DNA from: Echiichthys vipera
Taxonomy: Eukaryota > Chordata > Actinopteri > Perciformes > Trachinidae
Direction: 5' to 3'
Assembly: GCA_963691815.1 (NCBI GenBank)
Contig: OY829656.1
Span: 5,969,048 to 6,033,047, forward strand
DNA length: 64,000 bases
A model generated the notes under the pieces. It was given only the letters and a program-made list of their open reading frames with translations. It searched no databases and was not told the DNA's origin. Both the position numbers and the translations under genes were made by a program. Shown here piece by piece: positions 61,590 through 64,000 of the stretch. Position 1 is the first letter of the stretch, and the number at the start of each line of letters is the position of its first letter.

Positions 61590-61745
61590 TTATCGTGACA
61601 TCAACCCTTGGTTTTTGGATTGTTGTTTTAATAAATCAAGTGAGAAGTACGATCATTTTCTCATTGACTTCTATACAATCAGACTTCTTGTTCAAACCAG
61701 TGGAGTGCTGGAAATTAGAAAGGATGCAGATTTATGGTACTTTGC
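61590..61745. repeat. Fragment of the 45.3-46.4 kb repeat family
   Basis: AATAAATCAAGTGAGAAGTA, TTTTCTCATTGACTTCTATA, CAATCAGACTTCTTGTTC and CCAGTGGAGTGCTGG, in the same order as the middle of that family. Confidence 0.55.
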
Positions 61746-61906
61746 TCTGGATACTTTTTTATTCCTCTTTCAGCATCCTCACTGAGGACCACCCCACCCA
61801 AGATGCTGTTTCCCAAATGGGAAATTGTTCCAGGGTAGGGGGTTTCCTTGGTGACCAGCCTCAACTTCTGAAGTGTCAAGCTTACACTTCACACACAGAT
61901 GCAGCC

Positions 61907-61938
<32 letters not shown>
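61907..61938. repeat. (AC)n microsatellite
   Basis: About 32 bp of AC. Confidence 0.95.
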
Positions 61939-61942
<4 letters not shown>

Positions 61943-61949
61943 GCACAGG

Positions 61950-62080
61950 TGTGATGATGTACAGCACGGTGAGAGCAATGACAAACAGTATTGATTCCCC
62001 CTCTGATGCCAAGATGAGGTCAAGAAATTGCTTCAACATGCTGCTAACAATTACCACTCCATTAAAGCAGATTGATGGTG
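61950..62080 (-). other. Candidate exon or chance hydrophobic frame
   Basis: Minus-strand frame FNGVVIVSSMLKQFLDLILA followed by SEGESILFVIALTVLYIITP, with a possible acceptor (GTTAG near 62040) and GT after ACACCT near 61950. It reads like a membrane helix after a short amphipathic stretch. I cannot name a protein, and the plus strand of the same bases is also open. Confidence 0.2.
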
Positions 62081-62103
62081 TAGAGAACAACTTCACAGCA
62101 ACC

Positions 62104-62128
62104 CACACACACACACACACACACACTG
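62104..62128. repeat. (AC)n microsatellite
   Basis: About 25 bp of AC. Confidence 0.95.
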
Positions 62129-62172
62129 CTGGCTTCCTGCCTTCCACACTATCGCCATTACTACTACTTCTA

Positions 62173-62283
<111 letters not shown>

Positions 62284-62828
62284 TACATCAATGTGGAAGG
62301 TGGGTGCAGTAGAGTGATTGTATTTATTTGTAGGTGCTTTTATAGTGGACATGTGCACATTAATTTAGCAGGCTGAATAATTAATAGTCGATGAGAAGCG
62401 CAGACATCATTCACACACTCCAGAGCAAGAAGCAGAGCCAATGTTAAAATATCCACAATCTTTTATAAGATAATTTGAGGATTATTTGGTAAAATATGGG
62501 AACCAAAGTGTGACATGTGGGATTAAAATGAGCACCTTGTGACCATAATCATAATCGTTATTAATACTGGCAGAGTGAAAAATGTCAAGTGTGCCACCAC
62601 TCTGTCTCATGATCTTAAGGAGACAGATTTCTGTTGCCTATTTTCTCCATCTTCCTCATTTTCAAAGAGAATTCCCTCTCTTTGGTTGGCAGAGGGATTA
62701 TGTCATCGATTGAGACATGAGAGGAGAGAGGGGTCTGCAGACACAGCCGTGCATTTATTCTTCAGACTCCTGCTGCCACTTTGTGGTATTATGTGTGTAT
62801 TACAGGCCAGCAGTGTTTTTGAATAGCA
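62284..62828. other. No recognised feature
   Basis: No coding or repeat signal seen. Confidence 0.4.
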
Positions 62829-62875
62829 TAGGATAGGATGGACTTTAATAATCCCCATGGGGTTTACACAGAATG
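62829..62875 (-). repeat. LINE 3' tail remnant
   Basis: ATAGGATAGGATGGACTTTA followed by ATAATCCCCATGGGG is the reversed tail of a fish LINE (a pentamer end next to the conserved ATCCCC..GGGG part). Confidence 0.5.
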
Positions 62876-62889
62876 GTGACAAAGACCAG

Positions 62890-63250
62890 TGGTGGAAGTA
62901 CTCAGATCTTTTACTTAAGTAAAAGTAGCAATACCACATGGATATACTATGTACAAAAATGTTTTCACCAAAAATATAAATATAATCTTTGTCTCCTTGT
63001 GAATTTCCCATAGTGATCAATACAAACTTATTTTATTTTAATGTTTAATAATACATCATGATTAATGTTTGGGTAATAACTTGTAATATTCTGCAAAGTA
63101 ACCAGTAAATACAGTTATGAAATAAATGTAGTGGAGTAAGAAGTACAAGATTTGGCTCTGATGTGTAGTGGAGTACAAGTATAAAGTAACAGAAAAGTAG
63201 TAAAGTACCTCAAAATTGTACCTCAGGTATAGTACTTGAGTGAATGTAGT
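62890..63250. mobile_element. Abundant fish MITE, AGTGGTGGAAGTACTCAGAT family
   Basis: Left AGTGGTGGAAGTACTCAGAT and CTTTTACTTAAGTAAAAGTA, right AGTACTTGAGTGAATGTAGT. The internal AAAGTAGTAAAGTACCTCAA and GTGTAGTGGAGTACAAGTAT text is diagnostic of this very common teleost element. The right TIR has lost its terminal bases. Confidence 0.65.
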
Positions 63251-64000
63251 CTGAAAGCAGTTCAAAGCCCATGTTATTTTCCTTACAGTGTTAGCGTTAG
63301 AACAGCTTTATGTATTCATTTGTCTCGGTCGGCTGATGTTGACGACCATTAATAATTTAACTCAAATATTATTTGCTGAAATATGTTCATCCCTGTGTGG
63401 TTTGTTACAATCTAAGATAGATAAGCTAACGGCCCTTAATATAATTAACCAACTGACTGCTAGAACGGTAAAGTGGAGTGATACATAGTCCCAGTGATGT
63501 TGTGCTGTATATCAGCACTCAGGGAATGTCCTTTGTCTAATCACATGACTTGACTTAGGATGCTTAACTACCTGTTGTGACGTATATAATGGCCTGGCAT
63601 ATAATTTCTTGTATTTCAGGCCATCATGTACATCATATTCAGTTTTCCAGAATGTCCCTGTATCCCAGCAGACAATAAAAAGTGTGGTATGTAACTGGCC
63701 TTTTGAAGGACAAAGGTTTTCTATCAGCAGGACAACATTACCAATTACAAATCACTGCTGAAAAATGAATGGTTAATGTTGAATGGTATTGAATGGAAAG
63801 GTTGGGCATAAAAATAAATTAAGTACTGAGTTAAGATTGGGAAAACATCCAAGCATCCATACATCCATTACAATGAAAACAATTAAATTTAGTGTCAATG
63901 AAATTTAAACTCAACATTCTTTCAGTATTAAACTACGAAAATCATAGAGCAGTGTTTCCCACAGTGTGAGCTGCAGCCCTCTGGTGGGCTGTGAAGGCAT
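63251..64000. other. No recognised feature
   Basis: AT-rich. The last 45 bp (CAGTGTTTCCCACAGTGTGA) may be the start of another repeat that continues past the window. Confidence 0.4.

Overview
The window looks like teleost (ray-finned fish) nuclear DNA, probably a percomorph-type genome. I infer this from the repeat mix: Tc1/mariner, PIF/Harbinger and hAT elements and their short non-autonomous derivatives, a LINE with a restriction-like endonuclease, a Jockey-type LINE, a Gypsy-like LTR element primed by tRNA-Leu, tRNA-derived SINEs and very long CA/TG runs. I found no recognisable host protein-coding gene, no rRNA gene and no functional tRNA gene. The stretch is intergenic, or lies inside a very large intron. 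All coding signal I can identify belongs to mobile elements, and nearly all of it is broken.

Layout. 1-947: minus-strand LINE reverse transcriptase, open to the window edge. 1.5-5.1 kb: two short DNA-transposon derivatives and a Tc1 element made of two inverted 3' halves, with a Harbinger element nested in its left half. 5.1-10.7 kb: mostly unrecognised sequence, two long TG/CA tracts and repeat fragments. 10.77-13.53 kb: degenerate RLE-type LINE (R2/HERO-like), minus strand. 15.3-16.3 kb: two MITEs. 18.31-20.41 kb: an internally deleted Gypsy-like element with a hAT element inserted in its 5' LTR; both insertions keep their target-site duplications. 20.8-31.4 kb: the quietest part, with one fold-back element at 24.4-25.1 kb. 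31.5-36.4 kb: a broken unidentified coding segment, a short coding-like tandem repeat and five MITEs, including two Harbinger-type ones 66 bp apart. 39-45 kb: three Tc1/mariner remnants and a TTA-flanked MITE. 45.3-46.4 kb: a copy of a repeat common in fish. 48.6-49.8 kb: a hAT MITE carrying a second nested MITE. 51-57 kb: two SINEs, an eight-copy 31-bp minisatellite and common fish repeats. 58-64 kb: long AC/TG tracts and repeat fragments.

The genes do not form a pathway. What can be read is insertion history: several nested insertions can be ordered, and the two Tc1 copies and two Harbinger copies can be compared inside the window. I see no clear new biological system. The items most worth a second look are the palindromic Tc1 composite, the nested LTR/hAT locus, the RLE LINE, and two weak coding signals that I cannot name (31.5-31.96 kb and 61.95-62.08 kb). 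Family names are assigned from remembered motifs, not from a search.
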